From: Litoditis marina
Taxonomy: Eukaryota > Nematoda > Chromadorea > Rhabditida > Rhabditidae
DNA: 64,000 bases
Direction: 5' to 3'
Assembly (NCBI GenBank): GCA_964036275.1
Contig: OZ038437.1
Location: 8,988,304-9,052,303, forward strand
Positions within the stretch are counted from its first letter, which is position 1. Every line of letters begins with the position of its first letter. Below the pieces are notes generated by a model. It saw only the letters and a list, made by a program, of their open reading frames with translations. It was not told the origin of the DNA and made no database searches. Shown here piece after piece: positions 35,766 through 47,369 of the stretch. The translations under genes were made by a program, and so were the position numbers.

Positions 35766-36415
35766 TCCGGCTCAACTGAACTACTATTAATTGAAACTCT
35801 TCCCCCCATTTAGGACCCGATGCACTCTTTCGTTTTATCACTTCACTCAACCATGCAACTCCATTTCCCAGTACATCTGCATTTGGACTGAAATAAATTA
35901 AAATACGACCAAATAGTTTTTTCATTGACTACATGGTCTTTAGATCAAAAATCAAAAATCAAAACTCAAAAAACTTCTTTTCCCAGTACAGCTGCTTTAC
36001 AATTTGAACCAATAACATAAATGAAACATCAGAAACCAAAGTGCAGAAATGCTTCTAATGTTTTGGACAATTTTTCATTGGCTCGGAAAATTCAAGTACA
36101 ATTTTATCACTGTTTTTCTTCAAATCCAATTACCGGACCATGTTTTTCGATCACCGTGATTCTGGCTTAATTGGTCAACCAAGCGAGTGATTGTTGTTCA
36201 TCTTCACTAATTTGCAGCTCCAGAATAGACTGGAACGTCACTACGTATTGAGATGTTTTGAGGTGTTTTGGCTCAATAGATCAAAATCATCAGTATTGCA
36301 CGCTAAATTGGTTCTTCATGAAGTCAGTCACCAACTAACACTGGACAAAATAAATTGGTTTGGTCTGTTCTTCTCTAGCCCTGGCTCTTGATTGCAGATT
36401 AGCACGATGGTGTAT

Positions 36416-36652
36416 TATAGTTCGCACATTTCTCAACTGGACTTGGGCAGCTTGCCAATGAAATTTGAAGGCAGTTTTTGAACATGTTGAAGTACTTCAA
36501 AACAATAGAAATCTATGTGAAGGGTTATTCCCCTTAATTATAATTAGTATTCAGGGAAACTTTCTGTAAAATATATGTTTTCGCTAAATAACAGTCCTCC
36601 AATGTTTTTGGCACGCTGCCAACAAGTCCAGTTGGGAAATGTGAGCACTATA
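36416..36652. repeat. TIR element related to family G
   Basis: TATAGTTCGCACATTTCTCA at the left is inverted as GGGAAATGTGAGCACTATA at the right. Inner arms CTGGACTTG..GCAGC and GCTGCCAACAAGTCCAG also pair. Confidence 0.85.
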
Positions 36653-36712
36653 TTTCCTATTGTGAATTTTTGAACCCTGTCGGGCACCTATTTTCACTGC
36701 TTGCGCTGTAGC

Positions 36713-36890
36713 AATCCCTCAACAACCTCATGAGATACGCCATGAGCAATATATCACGAGTTTCTAATGATAATCTATTAATTACTATGCTGCACAATTG
36801 GAGGTTCACAAGAAGCTCATAAGGTGTTCACGAGATTGTCATGAGAAACTCATATGATCATGAGGTCGGATGGATTGCTATAGTTCACAC
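36713..36890. repeat. CTCATGAG-type foldback
   Basis: Repeated CTCATGAG/ACTCATATGA words flank an inverted interior. Related copies are at 48979-49145 (receptor intron 2) and 52140-52245 plus 52525-52560 (receptor intron 6). Confidence 0.65.
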
Positions 36891-37109
36891 CATTCCTACT
36901 GAGACTCCTACAGTAACCTTACAAACTTTCCGAAGGCTGTTGTGAAGTTTAAAATGTAGTTCATGGAAAAATCTCTCGTATATTTACTCAGAGAAGGAGA
37001 ATGAGGTACGAAAATACTTACCTTCTCCGATGAAAAGTAAGTAAGAGAAACGGCTTGGAAGTTCAAAAATCCCACTGTAGAGGTCTCAGTAGGAATGGAA
37101 AAGACTATA
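36889..37109. repeat. TIR element, family G
   Basis: Second full copy of the element at 13969 (TATAGTTCACACCATTCCTA to CTCAGTAGGAATGG..CTATA). Confidence 0.85.
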
Positions 37110-37985
37110 CGCCGCCTCCTATGGAGTATGACTAAATCTCAACTGTATAGTTCGATCTCGATGTACGCCATGATTTACAAATTCGATCAAAAAGCATCGG
37201 AATCAGAGTACAAACACAGCGAAATAGAGTAACATACACCTGCTCGTTAGCGAAGGGTGAAATCTATGGTTGGAGTCTTTTCTCCTTTCGCTCCAAGCAT
37301 GGTGAAGGAAGTTTGTCTCATTACCTGTTGTAGTTTCAACATGAATAAATGAGAAAGGGCTGAAGGGGACTTGAAAGTTGAATGTCGACAACTAACAACC
37401 ATCTCTCAATATCGCGTAACTATAATCTATCTCTAAATATTGGCTACACAGTTTTTTCACCTGCGTGCCAGCAAAACACTAAACTTCATTTTATTGCGTC
37501 ATGAAAAGTTCAATGATTAATACATTCTCACGTAGCTCAGTTGAACGATATAAAGTTTCTTGGTGTCCTATTAGCCGGGCTATCAGGTTTCATCCTACCA
37601 GACTCAAGCTCTCACGAGGTGGGCGACCTTATCGATAGTCGTCGCCAGAGTAAAACGGACAACCTACTGTGTATTTAAGTTTCTGATGTGTACGTACTGG
37701 TATTCTAAGCGTAGCTCTACATATCTGTATATATGTTTTGCTCTTTTCAAATCAAGCTATTTACCCTTTACGGTGTGTACTGCCAAGTTCCGCTGTGTTT
37801 GCATAGTATTCTTCGTTCCTACTAAGACTAATACAGTGAGATTACTCAACTTTCGGTCCGTCTAAGCATAGTAAACGTTGATCGAAAATGTTAGCAACTT
37901 TTGTATTCGATTACGATTCTCTATTACAAATAATGTTCGGGATACATCGCAACAAAGTTGAAGTTTGCATCAAAAAACAGTCATT
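37110..37985. other. Intergenic, no gene recognised
   Basis: Contains one dispersed CAAACACAGCGAAATAGAG motif near 37210 and a weak relic of the composite family near 37637. Otherwise nothing recognisable. Confidence 0.35.
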
Positions 37986-38140
37986 ATAGTCGTTGCCAAC
38001 GGCACGGTGAGATGGTACTGTATATCCCACTTTCCGCTGTGTAAGCGCACATGTCTCTGATTCCAAAGCTTTCCGGGTATGCACTCTAATAGCGCAGCGC
38101 GTAGCCCCTTGCTACGAATGTTTTGCTCGCAGGTGTTTTG
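37986..38140 (+). mobile_element. Composite TIR/tRNA-like element, truncated after the B-box region
   Basis: TATAGTCGTTGCCAACGGCA, ATATCCCACTTTCCGCTGTG and an A-box region (TAGCGCAGCGCGTAGCCCC) are present. The B box has lost its GGTTCGA core and the right end is missing. Confidence 0.7.
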
Positions 38141-38367
38141 TTCTTATATCTCTTGTTTTTGCTCTCATATCACGAATGTTTTGCTCTTTGATCTCTTGAA
38201 CTTCTTTAGTGTGAGCCGAGCAAACTACAGCGCGGAATTGACTCTTTCCAATACTAACTCAAAGCAGAAAACCGAAGGTGTGTGTTTTACACAGCATATA
38301 TCGAAGATACAATAGGGATCGACCGAATCTACGTTGTGTTATCTCGATTTCCAAACACAGGAAACCT

Positions 38368-38508
38368 AATATGCCGTTAGTCAATTGCACAGTCACGTGA
38401 AACATGCTAAACACAGCAGAACTCACAAACGTGCAATGACAAAGTGTACTACCAGCTATCACTCATTAGTATGCTTACTTTACGTGACTATTCATTTTAC
38501 TTCTAGTA
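38368..38508. repeat. Family A element
   Basis: GTTAGTCAATTGCACAGTCA, CGTGAAACATGCTAAACACA, GTGCAATGACAAAGTG and TTACTTCTAGTATA, in family order. Confidence 0.8.
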
Positions 38509-38658
38509 TATTCGAACTATTTATAATAGATACGGTATTCCAACTTATCTCTTTGCAACTTTCTATCTTTCGCAGAAGCTTGATTTATTTTTTTCACGAA
38601 TTAGTGTGATAATTATCACAATAGCGTGATATCTCTGAATATGTCATCTATTGCGCCA

Positions 38659-38869
38659 TTAAAGGAGACCGGAACACAACTTGAGCAGAGGTTTTGTTTC
38701 GGGCTGCTTCCAACTGGATTGAGATCAGGGAGCACAAATATCTCGTATTGTAGTTTGATCAGTCCACGTGACATTCACATGACAATGCCGCGCGACACGC
38801 GACGCGTCCAATCAAAAGTAGGATACAGCAGCTTTACGAAAAACCATGTTGCTCTCCGGTCTCCTTTAA
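38659..38869. repeat. TIR element, family K
   Basis: TTAAAGGAGACCGGAACACA at the left, CTCCGGTCTCCTTTAA at the right. The interior has TCCACGTGACATTCACATGA and GCGCGACACGCGACGCG. Related sequence forms the compound at 45596-46016. Confidence 0.85.
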
Positions 38870-39042
38870 TCCTCTCAAAGTTCGTGCCGGGAGCTCACCG
38901 GGTACAATATTTCTAATCAATTTCATTACTTCTGATTGATAATAACGTAGTTCTCAGTTTTTTGAAAAGAAATGTATGGCTTTTTACGTAAATCTCCTGA
39001 AAGTGCAATCCGGGAAGCTCACGAGGTATCCCACGTGCAATA

Positions 39043-39235
39043 TTTAAAGGGGGACAGAAAGAAAAGTTAATATGAAAGAGCTTATCAAGAGAAATCGATA
39101 AGTATAACTTTCAATTCAAACTAACAAACCTAATTTGCATACGGTTGACACGTGTTTGCCTGTTTAGGCGCGCGCAACGTTATATTTCGGTACCGCGGGG
39201 TACCTAAACTAGCTTTCCGTCCTGTCCTTCTTTAA
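39043..39235. repeat. TIR element, family J, reversed
   Basis: TTTAAAGGGGGACAGAAAG to GTCCTGTCCTTCTTTAA, with GGTACCGCGGGGTACC near the right end. Confidence 0.8.
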
Positions 39236-39437
39236 CATCAAATTGTACTTGACAAAATCCTGTTTTTTTTCTAAAATTTTCCGAATGAAAACACTGCACA
39301 CAAAATGTACATTAGAAACCTTTTCTTTGTAAGAAATATATTGTGATTCCGCAAAAAAAAAACAATTTACTTTTTTGATCTCATTGGGCGGGCCTGGCAG
39401 CGATCGACTATACGCGTTGCAATAGTCTTGCTTCGGA

Positions 39438-39509
39438 TCCTCGGTAGTATAGTGGTGAGTATCCGCGTCTGTCACATGCGAGACCCGGGTTCAATTCCCG
39501 GCCGGGGAG
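39438..39509 (+). tRNA. tRNA-Asp (GTC)
   Basis: 72 nt without an intron. The acceptor strands TCCTCGG and CCGGGGA pair over seven positions with one G-T wobble. The A box reads TAGTATAGTGG and the B box GGTTCAATTCC. The T stem pairs CCGGG with CCCGG. The anticodon loop CTGTCAC places GTC at positions 34-36 after the invariant T33, hence aspartate. The discriminator is G. A TTTT signal follows about ten bases downstream. It is the only intact tRNA gene seen in the window. Confidence 0.95.
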
Positions 39510-39832
39510 AATTTTAGCTTTTTGCACCTAGATCTATCAGCTTGTTTAGTTCGTAGATTCTTCATATTGTGTTTAAATTGTTAACGATATGTATTGCAAA
39601 TACTAGGAATAATTTGTTTATATGTATTAACTTTGTAAGACTTCCAAAGTAGTTTTCAAATTCGACTTGTTATTCTCTTGTAACCATGAAGAAAGTGGCA
39701 AAAGACAGATTATTTCCACGAAATGAGGCAATTTAAAACGAGTTTTAGAAAGTTAAGCGGTACTTTACTCGGTGAGATATGTGTTTTCCCAACGTTCTTT
39801 CATAATCCTGCGGAAGAGAACTTCGGCAACCA

Positions 39833-40033
39833 GAATAAGTCATTCAAAACTAAAAGTCATTAAAGTAAAAGTCATTAAAAAGTAAAAGTCATTAAGTACA
39901 GAAACAGTGGAGAATCAAAAATGAAGTTTTCGAAAATTTTTGTATTTTTCAAATCCTGACTAAAACGGAATTAATGACTTTTACTTTTGAATGACTTTTA
40001 CTTTAATGACTTTTAATTTTGAATGACTTATTC
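39833..40033. repeat. Foldback built from AAAAGTCATTAA words
   Basis: GAATAAGTCATTCAAAACTA at the left is inverted as TTTGAATGACTTATTC at the right. Each arm holds three further AAAGTCATTA or TAATGACTTT copies. No coding content. Confidence 0.85.
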
Positions 40034-40047
40034 CTGGTACCGAAAAC

Positions 40048-40678
40048 TTCACGTTTCTAGTTTTTGTCTAAAATTCAAGAAAAAGTGTTCTCTTAGAGGA
40101 GGCTTATGGAAACTGGGACGTTTTCCATTATTGAATCGAAAACCGGTTCAACTTTCGTGGAAATTCTTTACAAAGTAGTTGATAACAGTAGTGGTTTGAC
40201 AAAGTACTTTTTTCTCATTTCAAATAATACCCAGATTCGTTTAGTACTTTTGTGGGAAAATCTTGTTGATACTTATGGCGATCATTTCGAAGCAAACTTC
40301 ATGAAAAGTTCTATTTCGATTTTCAAGAAAAACTTGATGTTCTATGCTCGGTTGACGTAGTGAGCCGTACTTTGGTAGAAAAAAGTTCACAAAAAGTTCT
40401 GTTTTACTTTCAAGAATTTTGTTTTACTCATACCCAGATGAATAGTACTTTATTTGGAAATAGTTGACAAAAAGTTTTCAAGAAGATTTTGTTTTGCTCA
40501 CATCATGAGATGGGCAGTACTGCTCCCAAGTGTAGCGTCATAAAATAAGTAAACGACCGCTGGACAGAAGTTTATGTAGTCTCCAAGACAAATAATTCTC
40601 TAGAACGTTGCGGTTTAAGCTTACTGTAAATATACTTATTTCAAGTATGCCAATGTTATGATCTGAACGAAACATTCA
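40048..40678. other. Intergenic, no gene recognised
   Basis: A loose internal repetition of AAAAAGTTC, GTTTTACTTTCAAGAA and TTTTGTTTTGCTCA words at 40375-40500. The 85-codon frame at 40106 lacks splice context and family resemblance. Confidence 0.4.
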
Positions 40679-40878
40679 CTATAGTGAGTGCCGAATTTAC
40701 AAATTTTGATCTCTCTCCGGAATCGAACCTGCGAGCAAACCATTCGTAACAGGGCACATACCAGTGCGCAATCACATCACATACAGACAAGCTTCTAAAT
40801 CGAAGACATATGTGCGTACACAGCGAAGATCGAAATATACAGTACCCGTCCTCCTTTCTGTTGGCGACAACTATAACT
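40679..40878 (-). mobile_element. Composite TIR/tRNA-like element
   Basis: Reversed copy: CTATAGTGAGTGCCGAATTT at the left, B box as GGAATCGAACCTGCGAGCAA, and TTGGCGACAACTATA at the right. The A box is degraded. Confidence 0.75.
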
Positions 40879-42589
40879 ATTCTTTTTTGGATAACACGTT
40901 CACCATTCACGTAAATGTTCCACGTGCTCGTTTGACGACAATATGTCTCTCACGTTTTACATGATGTTTCCCATGATTTATGAAAGTGGATATACATTTC
41001 TGAGTAGAAAACATACCGTGATTGTTGATTTAGTTACAGCTTTCCTAGAAGTGTGGAACTTCCTTTTTATTATAAGCTGATGTCATGACGTATACTAATC
41101 TGTTCGTCCTATGAGGAAAGAGTCTCTTCTCGAGAAAAGGACACAGAAGCCAGCCAAGATTTTTCCCATATTTTGCAAAGCTCACATTTTTATTCGTAAA
41201 TTGCACATTTTGTAACATTCACAAACATTCACAATTCACTATTCATCGCTTTCATGTTTTCACATTCAGTGAATAAAAAGTCAAATTGTAACCATCAAAA
41301 AACATAATTGTTGTTGTATTAATAAAAAATTAGAGTTCAAGTTAGTAGTTGCACCCCTATTTCTACGAAATATCTACAAATCTACATGGTTATGACCAAG
41401 GATATTTCTATTTTTAACGCAAAAGTTATCTGAAAGTGGCTTCATAATAGCGTCGAGATTCACGTAAATATTTGTCTGAAACTTCAATTAGAGTCCAAGG
41501 GCCGCACTTCCCGGTCCTAATTGTTTTAGACAACTTATTCGCGAACGTCGAACAAGTGAAAATGTACGTAGGTTTGAACCTCGTAAAGTTTAAGACTCAA
41601 AAAGTCGATAAGTTCAAATCCCGCCAAGTTCTATACTCGGAAAATCCACCTTGTTTGAAAATATTTAATTTGCGTTCGGTTTGTTGGAATACTAAACTCA
41701 ATGAACTGAGAACGAAACGTTTTTCTTTCTGTTCTATAATTCTTCCTAGTTCAATTGTTCGATCGGATTTTCACATTCATTTCATTCTAATACAAGTCCT
41801 GATTGTTTTAGACAACTTCACTTACCTCCTAACTGCCATTGTCAAAACGTGTACTCTACTGTTTACGTTGCCTTTCCTGACCTTTTGCGATTAAATCTGA
41901 AATTCCCTTGCAAACACCTATATTTAGATTTCGATTAAGATAAAGTTATATATTTTCCAGTTATGAGGTGAAATTGAAGAGAACAGTTTCAAAATTGTTT
42001 TCTCCGCATCGATGATCTTTATAAGTTTATAATAATTTATTGCTCTGTACCCATATCAAACTAGTTACTGCGATACAACATAAAAATGTTAGAAGAAGCT
42101 TCACCTTACAATCCGAGTCTATTATAGACTCTAGGGTGATATTTTTTCTAAGAATACTGTATCGAACCCTGTGGCAACTTTTCGGTCGAAGTTTTTAAAT
42201 TTGGGCCTCGGTGCCAAACTACAACGGCAATTTGATCATTCCCCATATTTCTGCACGTATTCCTAACATTTACGTGATTCAAATTTGGGTTCATCACGTA
42301 TGTTTTCCAGCTAAACAATTTGCTCTGCTGTCAATAATCCACAACGCGTGATTAAAGTAGATTCGGTCATCGATAATAACTCTAAATCCCATACATTATC
42401 CTCCGTTTCTGCGAGATAGAAATTGTGAACAACATGAAAGTTATTGCTCACGTTCTAGAATTCTGAGCAAGATTCATTTTGAAGCAAGTCTACACGGTGT
42501 ATGGTGCCCTACATCGTTTTTTTGTAGTTCGATTCCGTTGCTTTTTGGTTGAAATTCGTTAATTATGATGCGTATCAAGACTGCAACAA
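40879..42589. other. Intergenic, no gene recognised
   Basis: About 1.7 kb of AT-rich DNA. The 140-codon frame at 41472-41894 opens with TTG rather than ATG. It repeats a short passage (CCTGATTGTTTTAGACAACTT at 41798, similar at 41514) and has no recognisable domain or splice signals. Confidence 0.45.
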
Positions 42590-42778
42590 ACACTTGAGAA
42601 TTCGCGGGAGGGTACTGTATCTCTCGCTTCCTGCTGTGTACGCACAGATGTCTTCGATTCCAAAGCTTTCCGGGTATATGCTCTAATGGCGCAGTGGTTA
42701 TCGCCCCGCTACAAAACGTTTGCTCACAGGTTCGATTCGGCAAGAGACAGAAATTTATATATTTGGCACCTACTATAT
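42590..42778 (+). mobile_element. Composite TIR/tRNA-like element
   Basis: GGGAGGGTACTGTATCTCTC, A box TGGCGCAGTGGTTATCGCC, B box GGTTCGATTC, and ATTTGGCACCTACTATATA at the right. The left TIR is lost. Confidence 0.75.
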
Positions 42779-42954
42779 ATTTAGTTTATTAAACTCGTGG
42801 AGACTTACAGTAAGCATTTTAAGGATCTTCTACATGAAACGTGACCCAACGTCAGCATATTGTGCATTTTATTCGATCATCAATTCCATACAAAATCTAA
42901 CGTTTCTGAACGTTGTTTTTCATGTTCTCACCCTATGACAGCGTTTGTTTACGT

Positions 42955-43095
42955 ATAGTTGTCGCATGAATAAAGGCGGAAGTGTACTGTATATCTCACT
43001 TTGTGCTGTGTAAGAGCACATATTTACGATTCTTCAGCAGCGCTACTATCAGCCCAAATGGTATGGTGGTTAACTTTCACGCCTACGAAACATTT
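42955..43095 (+). mobile_element. Diverged composite element fragment
   Basis: TATAGTTGTCGCATGAATAA, GTACTGTATATCTCACTTTG and an A-box-like AAATGGTATGGTGGTTAACT. Same subgroup as the split copy at 27266. Confidence 0.55.
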
Positions 43096-43257
43096 GGAAA
43101 ATTTAACGGTGCTTTTATATCCACTTTTCCTCGTGGTCACTCACAGTGGGCCTTGAAAGTGATTTTTGCAAGTTAAACATGTAAAAAGTAGAATGATGTG
43201 TACCTTGCTTATTGACGTTTTTGAAATGTACATTACACGTGGGGATGGCTAGAAAAG

Positions 43258-43494
43258 TATAGTATCGGTCATTCCTACTGAGAATTGGCAGCGAGCCAAT
43301 AAATATTGCAAGCCATTTTTAACCACTTTGGAGTTTCCCAATGAACTGTAAATCGATGTTGGAGGTTGTTCAGTTCCATGAGAACATGTCAATGAGAAAA
43401 GTCTTCAGAAAACTTATATTTGATCTGAGGAATAGCCAGTCAAAAATCTTGGCACGATGCCAATGGGTCTCAGTGGGAATGAAACGAACTGTAC
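43258..43494. repeat. TIR element related to family G
   Basis: CATTCCTACTGAGAATTGGC at the left, and GCCAATGGGTCTCAGTGGGAATG inverted at the right. Confidence 0.75.
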
Positions 43495-43589
43495 ATCTCG
43501 GTCAATTTGGCTCAGTTTGTAGTTTGAACCCCGTGGGTTTCTGTCGTAGTTGTTCTTGATTAAGACTACAAATCATCTCGACTCATTCT

Positions 43590-43800
43590 GTATATCACTA
43601 GAAGGAAGTTGAATAGTCACGTGAAACATGGTGAACACTAGGGTTGTTAAAGCCAAAATCGAATTTCGAAAAAATCAAAACTCGAAAAAATCGAAATTTC
43701 AAACTCGATTAACAACCCTAGTAAACACAGCAGAACTCAGAAACGCGCAATGACAAAGTGCACGATTCCTCATTAGAATGCTAACTTTTCGTGACTATCG
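43590..43800. repeat. Family A element split by a small TIR insertion
   Basis: Family A sequence runs to AAACATGGTGAACA. An 84-bp unit at about 43637-43720 follows, with inverted ends CTAGGGTTGTTAA and TTAACAACCCTAG around CGAAAAAATC words. Family A resumes at AACACAGCAGAACTCAG. Confidence 0.85.
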
Positions 43801-44095
43801 CGCGCAGCGCGAAGCGCTGCGCAGATTAGTTTTTGATCACAACATTGCGGACTTTCAAAAGTGGTTTTATGCCATTTTCTCAAAAACTCCTGAACGGATT
43901 TTTGAGATTTTGATGGAAAGAGATAGAGGAGGAAAGGCTTTATCATTGAGCTATTCGATATTTGATGTGCGACCAGTGATCTACAGTTATGCTGAATATC
44001 GTCTCGCAAAAATGTCTTCCGACGGCGGCCGCGTGGCGCGGCGCGGCGTGGCGCGGCGCGGCGTGGCGCGGCGGCCGCAAAACCGACGAATTTAA
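43797..44095. repeat. GC-rich palindrome and GCGTGGCGCGGC minisatellite
   Basis: GCGCAGCGCGAAGCGCTGCGC at 43802-43822 is a near-perfect palindrome. 44022-44084 is four iterations of a GGCGTGGCGCGGC-type unit between two GCGGCCGC sites. A 105-codon frame crosses both but starts without ATG and ends in Arg/Ala/Gly repeats. I treat the whole as part of a repeat, not a gene. Confidence 0.6.
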
Positions 44096-44374
44096 CCGAT
44101 TCGTCTGAAATTTGGAATATAGTTAGAAACAGGAGAGTTATGTATAAATCTGAAATCTTGGACCAATCGGTTAAAAATGAGTCATTTTATCGCCTTGGAA
44201 ACATTGCATTTAGCTGCTTTGACAATCACTTCTAGATGTGCGGAGTATGCGCAGTGAGCTGTTGTTTCGCCTTTTGGTGGTTTGAATAGATCAAAATATA
44301 TTGGAAAAACAATTGTGTTAATCCGTAGAGATCCTGACTACATAAAAAGGTTAATCGAACAAAAACAAAAATGC

Positions 44375-44447
44375 TGTCCGTGAAAGGATTCGAACCCTCG
44401 GCCTACTGAACTGTAGTGCGCTGCTCTGCCGACTGAGCCAAATCGTC
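44375..44447 (-). pseudogene. tRNA pseudogene
   Basis: A 73-nt stretch has canonical spacing: D arm GCTCAGTCGGCAGAGC, anticodon loop CTACAGT (ACA), T loop TTCGAAT. Only three of seven acceptor pairs and three of five anticodon-stem pairs form. The 3' strand CACGGAC implies an ancestral GTCCGTG 5' end. Not expected to be functional. Confidence 0.6.
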
Positions 44448-44677
44448 ACGAAGGAAGAAAAAATGGACGGCGCCACACGTGCGCTGCCCGAAATCAAGGA
44501 TTGATCACGGTTTCTGAGAGAATGCTTACTAACCAGAGTTCTAACGCAGTTTATGTTCTGCAAATCAACTTAGTATTCATTGTTACGTTCAAAAAAGTAT
44601 AATAATAATGGATTAGATGCTCATTATTTCCTATCTATTGATTCATTATTTCCTTCGGAAATATAGAAAATGAGGAC

Positions 44678-45259
44678 AATTTGTATAAAAAAACGATGTA
44701 AAGTGAGAGACGATTAGCTTTTGAGATTGAACTGCATGGAATATAGAAAAGGAGGACAATAACTCAAGAGGGAAAAAAAATCTAATCTCGCAATTTTCAT
44801 GATCATCCTGACAGACTGATTCAAAAAATATATGCTAAATCTTTTAGAAAAGTCCGCTTACACTAAAAACGTATCTGAAACAAAAATCAGCTATACTGTC
44901 AGTCTATCGCACAGTCACGTGAAACATGTTAAACACAGCAGAACTCGGAAACGTGAAACGACAAAGTGCACACTTAGGCTATTAGAATGCTAACTTTACA
45001 TGAATATTCAAGAAACTTATAGTGTACTCTGTTCTGTTATCATTTTTGAATCAATGGTGATAATCATATTAGGACGTTTCATCTAATTGTTTGCTGCAAG
45101 GTTTTTTTTCACTGAAAAACAAAATGTTTTTGACCCATGAAAATTGCGAGATTAGATTTTTTTTCCCTCTTGAGTTATTGTCCTCCTTTTCTATATTCCA
45201 TGCAGTTCAATCTCAAAAGCTAATCGTCTCTCACTTTACATCGTTTTTTTATACAAATT
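44678..45259. repeat. Perfect 124-bp inverted repeat
   Basis: 44678-44801 and 45136-45259 are exact reverse complements as read, including their A and T runs, and are separated by 334 bases. A family A element (44889-45026) lies in the spacer. Confidence 0.95.
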
Positions 45260-45595
45260 CAATTTACTTCTCGTACATCTAATGCGTCATACCACTGACA
45301 GAAATAACGTTATGGCACAAAAGCGTAATCGTTTCCTGTAGCGGACTTCGAAATATTGTTTTTGTGATGCTACTTCCTTCTAGTTTCCTAGCAACATATG
45401 CAAATTATGCGGAATTATGTGCTTCCAATCGTAATGTTCGAATAGCGTTGTGCACGTTATGTTGCTAGTATTTGAATTAATTCAGTTCCGTCCCTGTTAT
45501 CGGAAAGTTAGGTTTTCACGTGAAACGTGAAAATCATCAACCCAATGTGCCCTTAATCTAACTACGTTCTTAATTTCCCGATAGCCCAACAACAC

Positions 45596-46016
45596 TGAAA
45601 GAAGACCGGATTACAACTTGAGCAGAGGTTTTGTTTCGGGCTGCTTTTAAAGGAGACCGGAGAGCAGTATGGTTTCTCGTATATCTGCTGTATCCTACAT
45701 TTAATTAGACGCGTTGCGTATCGCGCGGCATTGTCATGTGAATGTCACGTGAACTGATCAAAATAATATACTGGTTATTTGTGCTCTTTTTTCTCAATAC
45801 AGTCAAAAGCAGCCCGAAACAAAACCTCTGCTCAATTTGTGTTCCGGTCTCCTTTAACTGTATTGAGATCAGCGAGCACGAATAACTCGTATATTAGTTT
45901 GATCAGTCCACGTGACATTCACATGACATATGCCGCGCGACACGCAACGCGTCCAATTAAAAGTAGGATACATCAGCTATACGAGAAACCATGTTGCTCT
46001 CCGGTCTCCTTGAAGA
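45596..46016. repeat. Compound family K element
   Basis: Pieces of the family at 38659 occur in both orientations: GAGCAGAGGTTTTGTTTCGG at 45621 is inverted near 45808-45833. GGAGACCGGA/TCCGGTCTCC ends appear four times. The right half (45845-46010) is a nearly complete copy. Confidence 0.75.
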
Positions 46017-46069
46017 CCCGTTTTACGTGACTCTGTATTTTACTAGTAGTACGTCACATGAGGTCGTAT

Positions 46070-46232
46070 TCAAAAACATCCGAGGCATTTGATACCATCG
46101 TGCGTCTCCTAAAAATATGTGCTATTTTTTTGCTCTAACACCCGGTCGGGATACTAGTGTCACGAAATAGTGCGCAAAACGAGAGACACAGGATGAGATA
46201 CAAATGCCCGGATGTTCTAGTTTACGTAATAT
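46070..46232. repeat. GAGACGCAG-family palindromic element
   Basis: CATCCGAGGCATTTGATACC and GTGCGTCTCC at the left; GAGAGACACAGGATGAGATA and GCCCGGATGTTCTAG at the right. Confidence 0.65.
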
Positions 46233-46544
46233 GAGTGACTGAACCCCGGAATTTCTTTTTCCCGGGGAAGAACATAGTTCGTGCTCTTTTCGCTTATCAA
46301 TATTGTCCTTGATGTATGTTCACCAATGCAAGGAGAAGACTTATAACTTGGATTATGAAACTTTTTTATTATCCGAAAAAGGAAAACAAAGACATTCACT
46401 GAGTCCATTTATTCTACGAAGAAGGTATACTGTATACGTAATCCGTTACGAAAAACGTTCCGCAAACCAACACGCTGTGAGCTCAGTTATTGTTAGTGAT
46501 AAAATGATTGTTGTAGTTTGGATCAAACTACACACCCAGCAAGA

Positions 46545-46781
46545 TATAGTTCGTTTCGTTCCCACTGAGACTCCTTGGCATTGGGCCAAGATTTTCGAAT
46601 GACTATTTCTCAGAGCAAACATGAGTATTCCAAGTGAATTTTCCGTTTAGGTGTTCTTGTAAAACTGAACAACCTATGACAAAAAATTAAAGTTTTTTGA
46701 ACAACTCCAAAGTGGTAAAAATTAGCCTGGAAAATTCATTGGCACGCTGCCAAAGTCTCAGTGGGAATGATCGGACCTATA
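46545..46781. repeat. TIR element related to family G
   Basis: TATAGTTCGTTTCGTTCCCA, CTGAGACTCCTTGGCA at the left; TGGCACGCTGCCAAAGTCTC, AGTGGGAATGATC at the right. Confidence 0.8.
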
Positions 46782-46827
46782 GTGCAACCAACACACAGCC
46801 GAGACTTGCTTTGAGAAGATCGAACCA

Positions 46828-47016
46828 TATAGTCGCCATTTTCCCCATAAAGACAGCAGAGGGTTCAATTGATTGAGCGATGCGGGGCGAGCGGTCGTTG
46901 ATTATTTGTCAGCAGTTGAGAGAGTGAGTAGATCAATGATACACAGACTGGCTGGCTCCTCGCCAAATCCCGCCCCTTACAAAATCGATGTCCACAACGG
47001 TTCGACAAATTCTATA
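46828..47016. repeat. Family Z element
   Basis: Third copy: TATAGTCGCCATTTTCCCCA at the left, GACAAATTCTATA at the right. Confidence 0.8.
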
Positions 47017-47369
47017 CAAGACATTGTACAAAAGCACAATAGCACAATTTTCGTTCAAATGTTTGCATATATTGAAATGCAAATATGATAAAAAGTGCAA
47101 ATTCAACTTGCAAACTTTCCAACAGTTCAACGCAAACGTCGATTTCGGAATTTAACGTAAATTGGGTTTTACGTTGAATTTAATAATAAATCGAGATAAA
47201 AATTTGAGATCAACCTAAGATTTCCGAATAACTAATCAAACGAGAACTTTTGAAGATTTGAGAGGAAGAAAGAAGTTTTATTCATTCACGTCAGATTGTT
47301 GTAATATTCTGTTTGTTCTGTAAGTGATTGTCTCTCAGAGAAATATAGGTATCAATGTTTGTGGTGTAT

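Noticed and set aside
41472..41894. 140-codon open frame
   Set aside because: Starts at TTG, contains an internal near-duplicate phrase, and shows no domain, splice context or coding bias.
43778..44095. 105-codon open frame with an Arg/Ala/Gly tail
   Set aside because: It opens without ATG, crosses the end of a family A element, a GC palindrome and a minisatellite, and has no splice signals. Better explained as repeat sequence.
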